NCBI GenBank assembly: GCA_947652115.1
Contig: OX393563.1
Location: forward strand, 28,049,469 to 28,113,468
DNA: 64,000 nucleotides
Source: Blastomussa wellsi
Lineage: Eukaryota; Cnidaria; Anthozoa; Scleractinia; Plerogyridae
Reading direction: 5' to 3'
Every line of letters begins with the position of its first letter. Within the stretch, counting starts at the first letter, position 1. Below, piece by piece: positions 19,601 through 34,200 of the stretch. Both the position numbers and the translations under genes were made by a program. The notes under the pieces were generated by a model. That model had not been told where the DNA came from and ran no database searches. It saw only the letters and a list, made by a program, of their open reading frames with translations.

Positions 19601-22600
19601 ATAAAAATTAATGGCATCACAGACTTGAAAATTTCCAGCGCAAGAGTTGACCCGGCAAGCCATGCATGGTCTCAAATGATCTGAGGAATAGTGTGTAACA
19701 TCAAGGATTCGCTTGATTTTTAGGCAGCTCCGGATTAAAGCTGAGAAATGTACTTTGATTAGTGACCCGCACATGGTTCATGTCGGTCAGCGACCGGAAA
19801 CTACGCTTCCGAACTGAACAAATCGCCGTTTAGATCAGCGGAAAACCGATCTGGCACTTCTACCTAGCGGCAAAATCTCCATAAAAAAAGCATGAACATG
19901 AATCAATCGTACTCACATTAAATAGGGCTCTGTAATTCCACGCTATTCCTCGGTTTTCCCACACAGCTAGCCATTTTCTAGGAAATTGAATGCAATCGCC
20001 CGGATGTAACGAAATTTTTTTGCGCGGGACACAATACTACCAAAATTAGAGCAGAATTTTTCTAAGTCTTTCGCCACAGAATAGTTCCAGCCACATATCG
20101 GCATGGCCGCCTTCGAATCACCCGTCAAGTCCGGTAGGGAGTCCTATTTAGTGTGGCGAAGGACTTTTTGCCGTCTAAAGCAAGCACCTCACTATCCCGC
20201 CTCGCACAAGTCGTAACGAGTTGTTCAAGTTCACCCGTTAGAGCTTTGTTTAAGGAAAGATAATAGCCGACGCTTAGATTGCAAATCGTTGGACTTCCAC
20301 CTTCATTGGACTTAATGATGTCCTCCGGCAAACTTCCTTTAGACGGCAGGATTGGTAAACCTACAGATCAGCTACCGCGCGGTGTCAAAAATTCAAACCG
20401 ATGTACTCATCGAGCTGGGGCCTGGGTAAAAATGGCCAAAAATAACGGGTGGGGTGCGGGAGGGAGGGGGGGGGGGGGGAGTGGGCTACAGTAAAATGTA
20501 CCAGACATCGCGAATTTGGCATGGGAACATTATGAAGGGTAAGATTTCATTCAAAGAGTGGCCAATAGTCACCGACGGTTACTTCGCAAAACAAACAAAC
20601 TAGATCGAAATCTCATACATTTCCTTTATTGCCTCAAGCTCCTTTTTTGCTAAATCAAGACAGATTATTAATATTATTATTATCATTATTATTACTATTA
20701 TTACTAACATTGCTATTATTATTATGGATTTTCTTTTCGCTCCCTTCTTGACCCGATTTTTACGCCTAATTAACATGCCTAACAAGTCTTCATCCTTACA
20801 ACGTGAGAAAGGGGTCATTAATTCTTTGACCTGGTTTTCATAAATCCAGTTATATGATGCAGTGTTTCGGACACAAGGCCTAGTTTTGTCAGAATGCATT
20901 GAAAAAAAACTATTGCAACCGGAGAAGCCTATTTTAGACTTTTTTCTAGTCAGCTGGTCTGGAAATATGCAATCTTTAGCCCCTTTACAGTCAGTTGGTC
21001 TTGTAATATGGCATTTAATTGATGCAGTGTTTCGGACACAAGGCCTAGTTTTGTCAGAATGCATTGAAAAAAAACTATTGCAACCGGAGAAGCCTATTTT
21101 AGACTTTTTCTAGTCAGCTGGTATGGAAATATGCAATCTTTAGCCCCTTTACAGTCAGTTGGTCTTGTAATATGGCATTTTATGACTGGATTTATGTAAA
21201 CCGGGTCAAAGGAAATTGTGAGCGAAACACCTGCGAAGCTATATTTTCTCGCCAAAAGCGGTTGTTTTATCGCCAGAAACTCTCTCGAATGTCGACGCTA
21301 TAAAATTTAAAAGGATTGGCAGCTTCTATTCTCCTTGGTGACTCACTTATCCGAAAGTTCAGTGCTAGTATTACTGTTATTGTTACTCTGTCTTGATTCA
21401 ACAGAACTCGGTTAGGTAAAGTTGACATGACACTATAGTTCTGAAGGCATCTTTTCGCAAGGACTGACGGTGTCAATGGGCACTATTCTGAACTCAAATC
21501 AACGCAAATTAATCTAACCTATGTCTTTTCGGAGCAAGAAGATTGTAGTTTGGGCATAACAACAAAATCACGAAGTCTACTAATTCAATTAAATTATTAT
21601 TTACAACATAAAAATTAATGGCATCACAGACTTGAAAATTTCCAGCGCAAGAGTTGACCCGGCAAGCCATGCATGGTCTCAAATGATCTGAGGAATAGTG
21701 TGTAACATCAAGGATTCGCTTGATTTTTAGGCAGCTCCGGATTAAAGCTGAGAAATGTACTTTGATTAGTGACCCGCACATGGTTCATGTCGGTCAGCGA
21801 CCGGAAACTACGCTTCCGAACTGAACAAATCGCCGTTTAGATCAGCGGAAAACCGATCTGGCACTTCTACCTAGCGGCAAAATCTCCATAAAAAAAGCAT
21901 GAACATGAATCAATCGTACTCACATTAAATAGGGCTCTGTAATTCCACGCTATTCCTCGGTTTTCCCACACAGCTAGCCATTTTCTAGGAAATTGAATGC
22001 AATCGCCCGGATGTAACGAAATTTTTTTGCGCGGGACACAATACTACCAAAATTAGAGCAGAATTTTTCTAAGTCTTTCGCCACAGAATAGTTCCAGCCA
22101 CATATCGGCATGGCCGCCTTCGAATCACCCGTCAAGTCCGGTAGGGAGTCCTATTTAGTGTGGCGAAGGACTTTTTGCCGTCTAAAGCAAGCACCTCACT
22201 ATCCCGCCTCGCACAAGTCGTAACGAGTTGTTCAAGTTCACCCGTTAGAGCTTTGTTTAAGGAAAGATAATAGCCGACGCTTAGATTGCAAATCGTTGGA
22301 CTTCCACCTTCATTGGACTTAATGATGTCCTCCGGCAAACTTCCTTTAGACGGCAGGATTGGTAAACCTACAGATCAGCTACCGCGCGGTGTCAAAAATT
22401 CAAACCGATGTACTCATCGAGCTGGGGCCTGGGTAAAAATGGCCAAAAATAACGGGTGGGGTGCGGGAGGGAGGGGGGGGGGGGGGAGTGGGCTACAGTA
22501 AAATGTACCAGACATCGCGAATTTGGCATGGGAACATTATGAAGGGTAAGATTTCATTCAAAGAGTGGCCAATAGTCACCGACGGTTACTTCGCAAAACA

Positions 22601-25600
22601 AACAAACTAGATCGAAATCTCATACATTTCCTTTATTGCCTCAAGCTCCTTTTTTGCTAAATCAAGACAGATTATTAATATTATTATTATCATTATTATT
22701 ACTATTATTACTAACATTGCTATTATTATTATGGATTTTCTTTTCGCTCCCTTCTTGACCCGATTTTTACGCCTAATTAACATGCCTAACAAGTCTTCAT
22801 CCTTACAACGTGAGAAAGGGGTCATTAATTCTTTGACCTGGTTTTCATAAATCCAGTTATATGATGCAGTGTTTCGGACACAAGGCCTAGTTTTGTCAGA
22901 ATGCATTGAAAAAAAACTATTGCAACCGGAGAAGCCTATTTTAGACTTTTTTCTAGTCAGCTGGTCTGGAAATATGCAATCTTTAGCCCCTTTACAGTCA
23001 GTTGGTCTTGTAATATGGCATTTAATTGATGCAGTGTTTCGGACACAAGGCCTAGTTTTGTCAGAATGCATTGAAAAAAAACTATTGCAACCGGAGAAGC
23101 CTATTTTAGACTTTTTCTAGTCAGCTGGTATGGAAATATGCAATCTTTAGCCCCTTTACAGTCAGTTGGTCTTGTAATATGGCATTTTATGACTGGATTT
23201 ATGTAAACCGGGTCAAAGGAAATTGTGAGCGAAACACCTGCGAAGCTATATTTTCTCGCCAAAAGCGGTTGTTTTATCGCCAGAAACTCTCTCGAATGTC
23301 GACGCTATAAAATTTAAAAGGATTGGCAGCTTCTATTCTCCTTGGTGACTCACTTATCCGAAAGTTCAGTGCTAGTATTACTGTTATTGTTACTCTGTCT
23401 TGATTCAACAGAACTCGGTTAGGTAAAGTTGACATGACACTATAGTTCTGAAGGCATCTTTTCGCAAGGACTGACGGTGTCAATGGGCACTATTCTGAAC
23501 TCAAATCAACGCAAATTAATCTAACCTATGTCTTTTCGGAGCAAGAAGATTGTAGTTTGGGCATAACAACAAAATCACGAAGTCTACTAATTCAATTAAG
23601 TTATTATTTACAACATAAAAATTAATGGCATCACAGACTTGAAAATTTCCAGCGCAAGAGTTGACCCGGCAAGCCATGCATGGTCTCAAATGATCTGAGG
23701 AATAGTGTGTAACATCAAGGATTCGCTTGATTTTTAGGCAGCTCCGGATTAAAGCTGAGAAATGTACTTTGATTAGTGACCCGCACATGGTTCATGTCGG
23801 TCAGCGACCGGAAACTACGCTTCCGAACTGAACAAATCGCCGTTTAGATCAGCGGAAAACCGATCTGGCACTTCTACCTAGCGGCAAAATCTCCATAAAA
23901 AAAGCATGAACATGAATCAATCGTACTCACATTAAATAGGGCTCTGTAATTCCACGCTATTCCTCGGTTTTCCCACACAGCTAGCCATTTTCTAGGAAAT
24001 TGAATGCAATCGCCCGGATGTAACGAAATTTTTTTGCGCGGGACACAATACTACCAAAATTAGAGCAGAATTTTTCTAAGTCTTTCGCCACAGAATAGTT
24101 CCAGCCACATATCGGCATGGCCGCCTTCGAATCACCCGTCAAGTCCGGTAGGGAGTCCTATTTAGTGTGGCGAAGGACTTTTTGCCGTCTAAAGCAAGCA
24201 CCTCACTATCCCGCCTCGCACAAGTCGTAACGAGTTGTTCAAGTTCACCCGTTAGAGCTTTGTTTAAGGAAAGATAATAGCCGACGCTTAGATTGCAAAT
24301 CGTTGGACTTCCACCTTCATTGGACTTAATGATGTCCTCCGGCAAACTTCCTTTAGACGGCAGGATTGGTAAACCTACAGATCAGCTACCGCGCGGTGTC
24401 AAAAATTCAAACCGATGTACTCATCGAGCTGGGGCCTGGGTAAAAATGGCCAAAAATAACGGGTGGGGTGCGGGAGGGAGGGGGGGGGGGGGGGGAGTGG
24501 GCTACAGTAAAATGTACCAGACATCGCGAATTTGGCATGGGAACATTATGAAGGGTAAGATTTCATTCAAAGAGTGGCCAATAGTCACCGACGGTTACTT
24601 CGCAAAACAAACAAACTAGATCGAAATCTCATACATTTCCTTTATTGCCTCAAGCTCCTTTTTTGCTAAATCAAGACAGATTATTAATATTATTATTATC
24701 ATTATTATTACTATTATTACTAACATTGCTATTATTATTATGGATTTTCTTTTCGCTCCCTTCTTGACCCGATTTTTACGCCTAATTAACATGCCTAACA
24801 AGTCTTCATCCTTACAACGTGAGAAAGGGGTCATTAATTCTTTGACCTGGTTTTCATAAATCCAGTTATATGATGCAGTGTTTCGGACACAAGGCCTAGT
24901 TTTGTCAGAATGCATTGAAAAAAAACTATTGCAACCGGAGAAGCCTATTTTAGACTTTTTTCTAGTCAGCTGGTCTGGAAATATGCAATCTTTAGCCCCT
25001 TTACAGTCAGTTGGTCTTGTAATATGGCATTTAATTGATGCAGTGTTTCGGACACAAGGCCTAGTTTTGTCAGAATGCATTGAAAAAAAACTATTGCAAC
25101 CGGAGAAGCCTATTTTAGACTTTTTCTAGTCAGCTGGTATGGAAATATGCAATCTTTAGCCACTTTACAGTCAGTTGGTCTTGTAATATGGCATTTTATG
25201 ACTGGATTTATGTAAACCGGGTCAAAGGAAATTGTGAGCGAAACACCTGCGAAGCTATATTTTCTCGCCAAAAGCGGTTGTTTTATCGCCAGAAACTCTC
25301 TCGAATGTCGACGCTATAAAATTTAAAAGGATTGGCAGCTTCTATTCTCCTTGGTGACTCACTTATCCGAAAGTTCAGTGCTAGTATTACTGTTATTGTT
25401 ACTCTGTCTTGATTCAACAGAACTCGGTTAGGTAAAGTTGACATGACACTATAGTTCTGAAGGCATCTTTTCGCAAGGACTGACGGTGTCAATGGGCACT
25501 ATTCTGAACTCAAATCAACGCAAATTAATCTAACCTATGTCTTTTCGGAGCAAGAAGATTGTAGTTTGGGCATAACAACAAAATCACGAAGTCTACTAAT

Positions 25601-28600
25601 TCAATTAAGTTATTATTTACAACATAAAAATTAATGGCATCACAGACTTGAAAATTTCCAGCGCAAGAGTTGACCCGGCAAGCCATGCATGGTCTCAAAT
25701 GATCTGAGGAATAGTGTGTAACATCAAGGATTCGCTTGATTTTTAGGCAGCTCCGGATTAAAGCTGAGAAATGTACTTTGATTAGTGACCCGCACATGGT
25801 TCATGTCGGTCAGCGACCGGAAACTACGCTTCCGAACTGAACAAATCGCCGTTTAGATCAGCGGAAAACCGATCTGGCACTTCTACCTAGCGGCAAAATC
25901 TCCATAAAAAAAGCATGAACATGAATCAATCGTACTCACATTAAATAGGGCTCTGTAATTCCACGCTATTCCTCGGTTTTCCCACACAGCTAGCCATTTT
26001 CTAGGAAATTGAATGCAATCGCCCGGATGTAACGAAATTTTTTTGCGCGGGACACAATACTACCAAAATTAGAGCAGAATTTTTCTAAGTCTTTCGCCAC
26101 AGAATAGTTCCAGCCACATATCGGCATGGCCGCCTTCGAATCACCCGTCAAGTCCGGTAGGGAGTCCTATTTAGTGTGGCGAAGGACTTTTTGCCGTCTA
26201 AAGCAAGCACCTCACTATCCCGCCTCGCACAAGTCGTAACGAGTTGTTCAAGTTCACCCGTTAGAGCTTTGTTTAAGGAAAGATAATAGCCGACGCTTAG
26301 ATTGCAAATCGTTGGACTTCCACCTTCATTGGACTTAATGATGTCCTCCGGCAAACTTCCTTTAGACGGCAGGATTGGTAAACCTACAGATCAGCTACCG
26401 CGCGGTGTCAAAAATTCAAACCGATGTACTCATCGAGCTGGGGCCTGGGTAAAAATGGCCAAAAATAACGGGTGGGGTGCGGGAGGGAGGGGGGGGGGGG
26501 GGAGTGGGCTACAGTAAAATGTACCAGACATCGCGAATTTGGCATGGGAACATTATGAAGGGTAAGATTTCATTCAAAGAGTGGCCAATAGTCACCGACG
26601 GTTACTTCGCAAAACAAACAAACTAGATCGAAATCTCATACATTTCCTTTATTGCCTCAAGCTCCTTTTTTGCTAAATCAAGACAGATTATTAATATTAT
26701 TATTATCATTATTATTACTATTATTACTAACATTGCTATTATTATTATGGATTTTCTTTTCGCTCCCTTCTTGACCCGATTTTTACGCCTAATTAACATG
26801 CCTAACAAGTCTTCATCCTTACAACGTGAGAAAGGGGTCATTAATTCTTTGACCTGGTTTTCATAAATCCAGTTATATGATGCAGTGTTTCGGACACAAG
26901 GCCTAGTTTTGTCAGAATGCATTGAAAAAAAACTATTGCAACCGGAGAAGCCTATTTTAGACTTTTTTCTAGTCAGCTGGTCTGGAAATATGCAATCTTT
27001 AGCCCCTTTACAGTCAGTTGGTCTTGTAATATGGCATTTAATTGATGCAGTGTTTCGGACACAAGGCCTAGTTTTGTCAGAATGCATTGAAAAAAAACTA
27101 TTGCAACCGGAGAAGCCTATTTTAGACTTTTTCTAGTCAGCTGGTATGGAAATATGCAATCTTTAGCCCCTTTACAGTCAGTTGGTCTTGTAATATGGCA
27201 TTTTATGACTGGATTTATGTAAACCGGGTCAAAGGAAATTGTGAGCGAAACACCTGCGAAGCTATATTTTCTCGCCAAAAGCGGTTGTTTTATCGCCAGA
27301 AACTCTCTCGAATGTCGACGCTATAAAATTTAAAAGGATTGGCAGCTTCTATTCTCCTTGGTGACTCACTTATCCGAAAGTTCAGTGCTAGTATTACTGT
27401 TATTGTTACTCTGTCTTGATTCAACAGAACTCGGTTAGGTAAAGTTGACATGACACTATAGTTCTGAAGGCATCTTTTCGCAAGGACTGACGGTGTCAAT
27501 GGGCACTATTCTGAACTCAAATCAACGCAAATTAATCTAACCTATGTCTTTTCGGAGCAAGAAGATTGTAGTTTGGGCATAACAACAAAATCACGAAGTC
27601 TACTAATTCAATTAAATTATTATTTACAACATAAAAATTAATGGCATCACAGACTTGAAAATTTCCAGCGCAAGAGTTGACCCGGCAAGCCATGCATGGT
27701 CTCAAATGATCTGAGGAATAGTGTGTAACATCAAGGATTCGCTTGATTTTTAGGCAGCTCCGGATTAAAGCTGAGAAATGTACTTTGATTAGTGACCCGC
27801 ACATGGTTCATGTCGGTCAGCGACCGGAAACTACGCTTCCGAACTGAACAAATCGCCGTTTAGATCAGCGGAAAACCGATCTGGCACTTCTACCTAGCGG
27901 CAAAATCTCCATAAAAAAAGCATGAACATGAATCAATCGTACTCACATTAAATAGGGCTCTGTAATTCCACGCTATTCCTCGGTTTTCCCACACAGCTAG
28001 CCATTTTCTAGGAAATTGAATGCAATCGCCCGGATGTAACGAAATTTTTTTGCGCGGGACACAATACTACCAAAATTAGAGCAGAATTTTTCTAAGTCTT
28101 TCGCCACAGAATAGTTCCAGCCACATATCGGCATGGCCGCCTTCGAATCACCCGTCAAGTCCGGTAGGGAGTCCTATTTAGTGTGGCGAAGGACTTTTTG
28201 CCGTCTAAAGCAAGCACCTCACTATCCCGCCTCGCACAAGTCGTAACGAGTTGTTCAAGTTCACCCGTTAGAGCTTTGTTTAAGGAAAGATAATAGCCGA
28301 CGCTTAGATTGCAAATCGTTGGACTTCCACCTTCATTGGACTTAATGATGTCCTCCGGCAAACTTCCTTTAGACGGCAGGATTGGTAAACCTACAGATCA
28401 GCTACCGCGCGGTGTCAAAAATTCAAACCGATGTACTCATCGAGCTGGGGCCTGGGTAAAAATGGCCAAAAATAACGGGTGGGGTGCGGGAGGGAGGGGG
28501 GGGGGGGGAGTGGGCTACAGTAAAATGTACCAGACATCGCGAATTTGGCATGGGAACATTATGAAGGGTAAGATTTCATTCAAAGAGTGGCCAATAGTCA

Positions 28601-31219
28601 CCGACGGTTACTTCGCAAAACAAACAAACTAGATCGAAATCTCATACATTTCCTTTATTGCCTCAAGCTCCTTTTTTGCTAAATCAAGACAGATTATTAA
28701 TATTATTATTATCATTATTATTACTATTATTACTAACATTGCTATTATTATTATGGATTTTCTTTTCGCTCCCTTCTTGACCCGATTTTTACGCCTAATT
28801 AACATGCCTAACAAGTCTTCATCCTTACAACGTGAGAAAGGGGTCATTAATTCTTTGACCTGGTTTTCATAAATCCAGTTATATGATGCAGTGTTTCGGA
28901 CACAAGGCCTAGTTTTGTCAGAATGCATTGAAAAAAAACTATTGCAACCGGAGAAGCCTATTTTAGACTTTTTTCTAGTCAGCTGGTCTGGAAATATGCA
29001 ATCTTTAGCCCCTTTACAGTCAGTTGGTCTTGTAATATGGCATTTAATTGATGCAGTGTTTCGGACACAAGGCCTAGTTTTGTCAGAATGCATTGAAAAA
29101 AAACTATTGCAACCGGAGAAGCCTATTTTAGACTTTTTCTAGTCAGCTGGTATGGAAATATGCAATCTTTAGCCCCTTTACAGTCAGTTGGTCTTGTAAT
29201 ATGGCATTTTATGACTGGATTTATGTAAACCGGGTCAAAGGAAATTGTGAGCGAAACACCTGCGAAGCTATATTTTCTCGCCAAAAGCGGTTGTTTTATC
29301 GCCAGAAACTCTCTCGAATGTCGACGCTATAAAATTTAAAAGGATTGGCAGCTTCTATTCTCCTTGGTGACTCACTTATCCGAAAGTTCAGTGCTAGTAT
29401 TACTGTTATTGTTACTCTGTCTTGATTCAACAGAACTCGGTTAGGTAAAGTTGACATGACACTATAGTTCTGAAGGCATCTTTTCGCAAGGACTGACGGT
29501 GTCAATGGGCACTATTCTGAACTCAAATCAACGCAAATTAATCTAACCTATGTCTTTTCGGAGCAAGAAGATTGTAGTTTGGGCATAACAACAAAATCAC
29601 GAAGTCTACTAATTCAATTAAGTTATTATTTACAACATAAAAATTAATGGCATCACAGACTTGAAAATTTCCAGCGCAAGAGTTGACCCGGCAAGCCATG
29701 CATGGTCTCAAATGATCTGAGGAATAGTGTGTAACATCAAGGATTCGCTTGATTTTTAGGCAGCTCCGGATTAAAGCTGAGAAATGTACTTTGATTAGTG
29801 ACCCGCACATGGTTCATGTCGGTCAGCGACCGGAAACTACGCTTCCGAACTGAACAAATCGCCGTTTAGATCAGCGGAAAACCGATCTGGCACTTCTACC
29901 TAGCGGCAAAATCTCCATAAAAAAAGCATGAACATGAATCAATCGTACTCACATTAAATAGGGCTCTGTAATTCCACGCTATTCTTCGGTTTTCCCACAC
30001 AGCTAGCCATTTTCTAGGAAATTGAATGCAATCGCCCGGATGTAACGAAATTTTTTTGCGCGGGACACAATACTACCAAAATTAGAGCAGAATTTTTCTA
30101 AGTCTTTCGCCACAGAATAGTTCCAGCCACATATCGGCATGGCCGCCTTCGAATCACCCGTCAAGTCCGGTAGGGAGTCCTATTTAGTGTGGCGAAGGAC
30201 TTTTTGCCGTCTAAAGCAAGCACCTCACTATCCCGCCTCGCACAAGTCGTAACGAGTTGTTCAAGTTCACCCGTTAGAGCTTTGTTTAAGGAAAGATAAT
30301 AGCCGACGCTTAGATTGCAAATCGTTGGACTTCCACCTTCATTGGACTTAATGATGTCCTCCGGCAAACTTCCTTTAGACGGCAGGATTGGTAAACCTAC
30401 AGATCAGCTACCGCGCGGTGTCAAAAATTCAAACCGATGTACTCATCGAGCTGGGGCCTGGGTAAAAATGGCCAAAAATAACGGGTGGGGTGCGGGAGGG
30501 AGGGGGGGGGGGGGGGAGTGGGCTACAGTAAAATGTACCAGACATCGCGAATTTGGCATGGGAACATTATGAAGGGTAAGATTTCATTCAAAGAGTGGCC
30601 AATAGTCACCGACGGTTACTTCGCAAAACAAACAAACTAGATCGAAATCTCATACATTTCCTTTATTGCCTCAAGCTCCTTTTTTGCTAAATCAAGACAG
30701 ATTATTAATATTATTATTATCATTATTATTACTATTATTACTAACATTGCTATTATTATTATGGATTTTCTTTTCGCTCCCTTCTTGACCCGATTTTTAC
30801 GCCTAATTAACATGCCTAACAAGTCTTCATCCTTACAACGTGAGAAAGGGGTCATTAATTCTTTGACCTGGTTTTCATAAATCCAGTTATATGATGCAGT
30901 GTTTCGGACACAAGGCCTAGTTTTGTCAGAATGCATTGAAAAAAAACTATTGCAACCGGAGAAGCCTATTTTAGACTTTTTTCTAGTCAGCTAATCTGGA
31001 AATATGCAATCTTTAGCCCCTTTACAGTCAGTTGGTCTTGTAATATGGCATTTAATTGATGCAGTGTTTCGGACACAAGGCCTAGTTTTGTCAGAATGCA
31101 TTGAAAAAAAACTATTGCAACCGGAGAAGCCTATTTTAGACTTTTTCTAGTCAGCTGGTATGGAAATATGCAATCTTTAGCCCCTTTACAGTCAGTTGGT
31201 CTTGTAATATGGCATTTTA
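16688..31219 (+). repeat. left-block array units (two-linker type, period ~2007 bp)
   Basis: Copies 4-10 and the tail of copy 3. Successive spacings are 2007, 2007, 2007, 2009, 2007, 2006 and 2008 bp, varying only with G-tract length. Substitutions shared from copy 4 on (for example CCCC to CACT in the second linker of some copies, and GGAGC for GAAGC near the left third) separate them from copies 1-2. Copy 10 carries a change that stops the recurrent 154-codon frame in its first linker unit. Confidence 0.9.
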
Positions 31220-34200
31220 TGACTGGATTTATGTAAACCGGGTCAAAGGAAATTGTGAGCGAAACACCTGCGAAGCTATATTTTCTCGCCAAAAGCGGTT
31301 GTTTTATCGCCAGAAACTCTCTCGAATGTCGACGCTATAAAATTTAAAAGGATTGGCAGCTTCTATTCTCCTTGGTGACTCACTTATCCGAAAGTTCAGT
31401 GCTAGTATTACTGTTATTGTTACTCTGTCTTGATTCAACAGAACTCGGTTAGGTAAAGTTGACATGACACTATAGTTCTGAAGGCATCTTTTCGCAAGGA
31501 CTGACGGTGTCAATGGGCACTATTCTGAACTCAAATCAACGCAAATTAATCTAACCTATGTCTTTTCGGAGCAAGAAGATTGTAGTTTGGGCATAACAAC
31601 AAAATCACGAAGTCTACTAATTCAATTAAATTATTATTTACAACATAAAAATTAATGGCATCACAGACTTCAAAATTTCCAGCGCAAGAGTTGACCCGGC
31701 AAGCCATGCATGGTCTCAAATGATCTGAGGAATAGTGTGTAACATCAAGGATTCGCTTGATTTTTAGGCAGCTCCGGATTAAAGCTGAGAAATGTACTTT
31801 GATTAGTGACCCGCACATGGTTCATGTCGGTCAGCGACCGGAAACTACGCTTCCGAACTGAACAAATCGCCGTTTAGATCAGCGGAAAACCGATCTGGCA
31901 CTTCTACCTAGCGGCAAAATCTCCATAAAAAAAGCATGAACATGAATCAATCGTACTCACATTAAATAGGGCTCTGTAATTCCACGCTATTCCTCGGTTT
32001 TCCCACACAGCTAGCCATTTTCTAGGAAATTGAATGCAATCGCCCGGATGTAAGCAGAATTTTTCTAAGTCTTTCGCCACAGAATAGTTCCAGCCACATA
32101 TCGGCATGGCCGCCTTCGAATCACCCGTGAAGTCCGGTAGGGAGTCCTATTTGGTGTGGCGAAGGACTTTTTGCCGTCTAAAGCAAGCACCTCACTATCC
32201 CGCCTCGCACAAGTCGTAACGAGTTGTTCAAGTTCACCCGTTAGAGCTTTGTTTAAGGAAAGATAATAGCCGACGCTTAGATTGCAAATCGTTGGACTTC
32301 CACCTTCATTGGACTTAATGATGTCCTCCGGCAAACTTCCTTTAGACGGCAGGATTGGTAAACCTACAGATCAGCTACCGCGCGGTGTCAAAAATTCAAA
32401 CCGATGTACTCATCGAGCTGGGGCCTGGGTAAAAATGGCCAAAAATAACGGGTGGGGTGCGGGAGGGAGGGGGAGGGGGGGGAGTGGGCAGTGGGCTACA
32501 GTAAAATGTACCAGACATCACGAATTTGGCATGGGAACATTATGAAGGGTAAGATTTCATGCAAAGAGTGGCCAATAGTCACCGACGGTTATTTCGCAAA
32601 ACAAACAAACTAGATCGAAATCTCATACATTTCCTCTATTGCCTCAAGCCCCTTTTTTGCTAAATCAAGACAGATTATTAATATTATTATTATCATTATT
32701 ATTACTATTATTACTAACATTGCTATTATTATTATTGATTTTCTTTTCGCTCCCTTCTTGGCCCGATTTTTACGCCTAATTAACATGCCTAACAAGTCTT
32801 CATCCTTACAACGTGAGAAGGGGGTCATTAATTCTTTGACCTCGTTTTCATAAATCCAGTCATATGATGCAGTGTTTCGGACACAAGGCCTAGTTTTGTC
32901 AGAATGCATTGAAAAAAAACTATTGCAACCGGAGAAGCCTATTTTAGACTTTTTCTAGTCAGCTGGTCTGGAAATATGCAATCTTTAGCCCCTTTACAGT
33001 CAGTTGGTCTTGTAATATGGCATTTTATGACTGGATTTATGTAAACAGGGTCAAAGGAAATTGTGAGCGAAACACCTGCGAAGCTGTATTTTCTCGCCAA
33101 AAGCGGTTGTTTTATCGCCAGAAACTCTCTCGAATGTCGACGCTATAAAATTTAAAAGGATTGGCAGCTTCTATTCTCCTTGGTGACTCACTTATCCGAA
33201 AGTTCAGTGCTAGTATTACTGTTATTGTTACTCTGTCTTGATTCAACAGAACTCGGTTAGGTAAAGTTGACATGACACTATAGTTCTGAAGGCATCTTTT
33301 CGCAAGGACTGACGGTGTCAATGGGCACTATTCTGAACTCAAATCAACGCAAATTAATCTAACCTATGTCTTTTCGGAGCAAGAAGATTGTAGTTTGGGC
33401 ATAACAACAAAATCACGAAGTCTACTAATTCAATTAAATTATTATTTACAACATAAAAATTAATGGCATCACAGACTTGAAAATTTCCAGCGCAAGAGTT
33501 GACCCGGCAAGCCATGCATGGTCTCAAATGATCTGAGGAATAGTGTGTAACATCAAGGATTCGCTTGATTTTTAGGCAGCTCCGGATTAAAGCTGAGAAA
33601 TGTACTTTGATTAGTGACCCGCACATGGTTTATGTCGGTCAGCGACCGGAAACTACGCTTCCGAACTGAACAAATCGCCGTTTAGATCAGCGGAAAACCG
33701 ATCTGGCACTTCTACCTAGCGGCAAAATCTCCATAAAAAAAGCATGAACATGAATCAATCGTACTCACATTAAATAGGGCTCTGTAATTCCACGCTATTC
33801 CTCGGTTTTCCCACACAGCTAGCCATTTTCTAGGAAATTGAATGCAATCGCCCGGATGTAACGAAATTTTTTTGCGCGGGACACAATACTACCAAAATTA
33901 GAGCAGAATTTTTCTAAGTCTTTCGCCACAGAATAGTTCCAGCCACATATCGGCATGGCCGCCTTCGAATCACCCGTCAAGTCCGGTAGGGAGTCCTATT
34001 TAGTGTGGCGAAGGACTTTTTGCCGTCTAAAGCAAGCACCTCACTATCCCGCCTCGCACAAGTCGTAACGAGTTGTTCAAGTTCACCCGTTAGAGCTTTG
34101 TTTAAGGAAAGATAATAGCCGACGCTTAGATTGCAAATCGTTGGACTTCCACCTTCATTGGACTTAATGATGTCCTCCGGCAAACTTCCTTTTGACGGCA

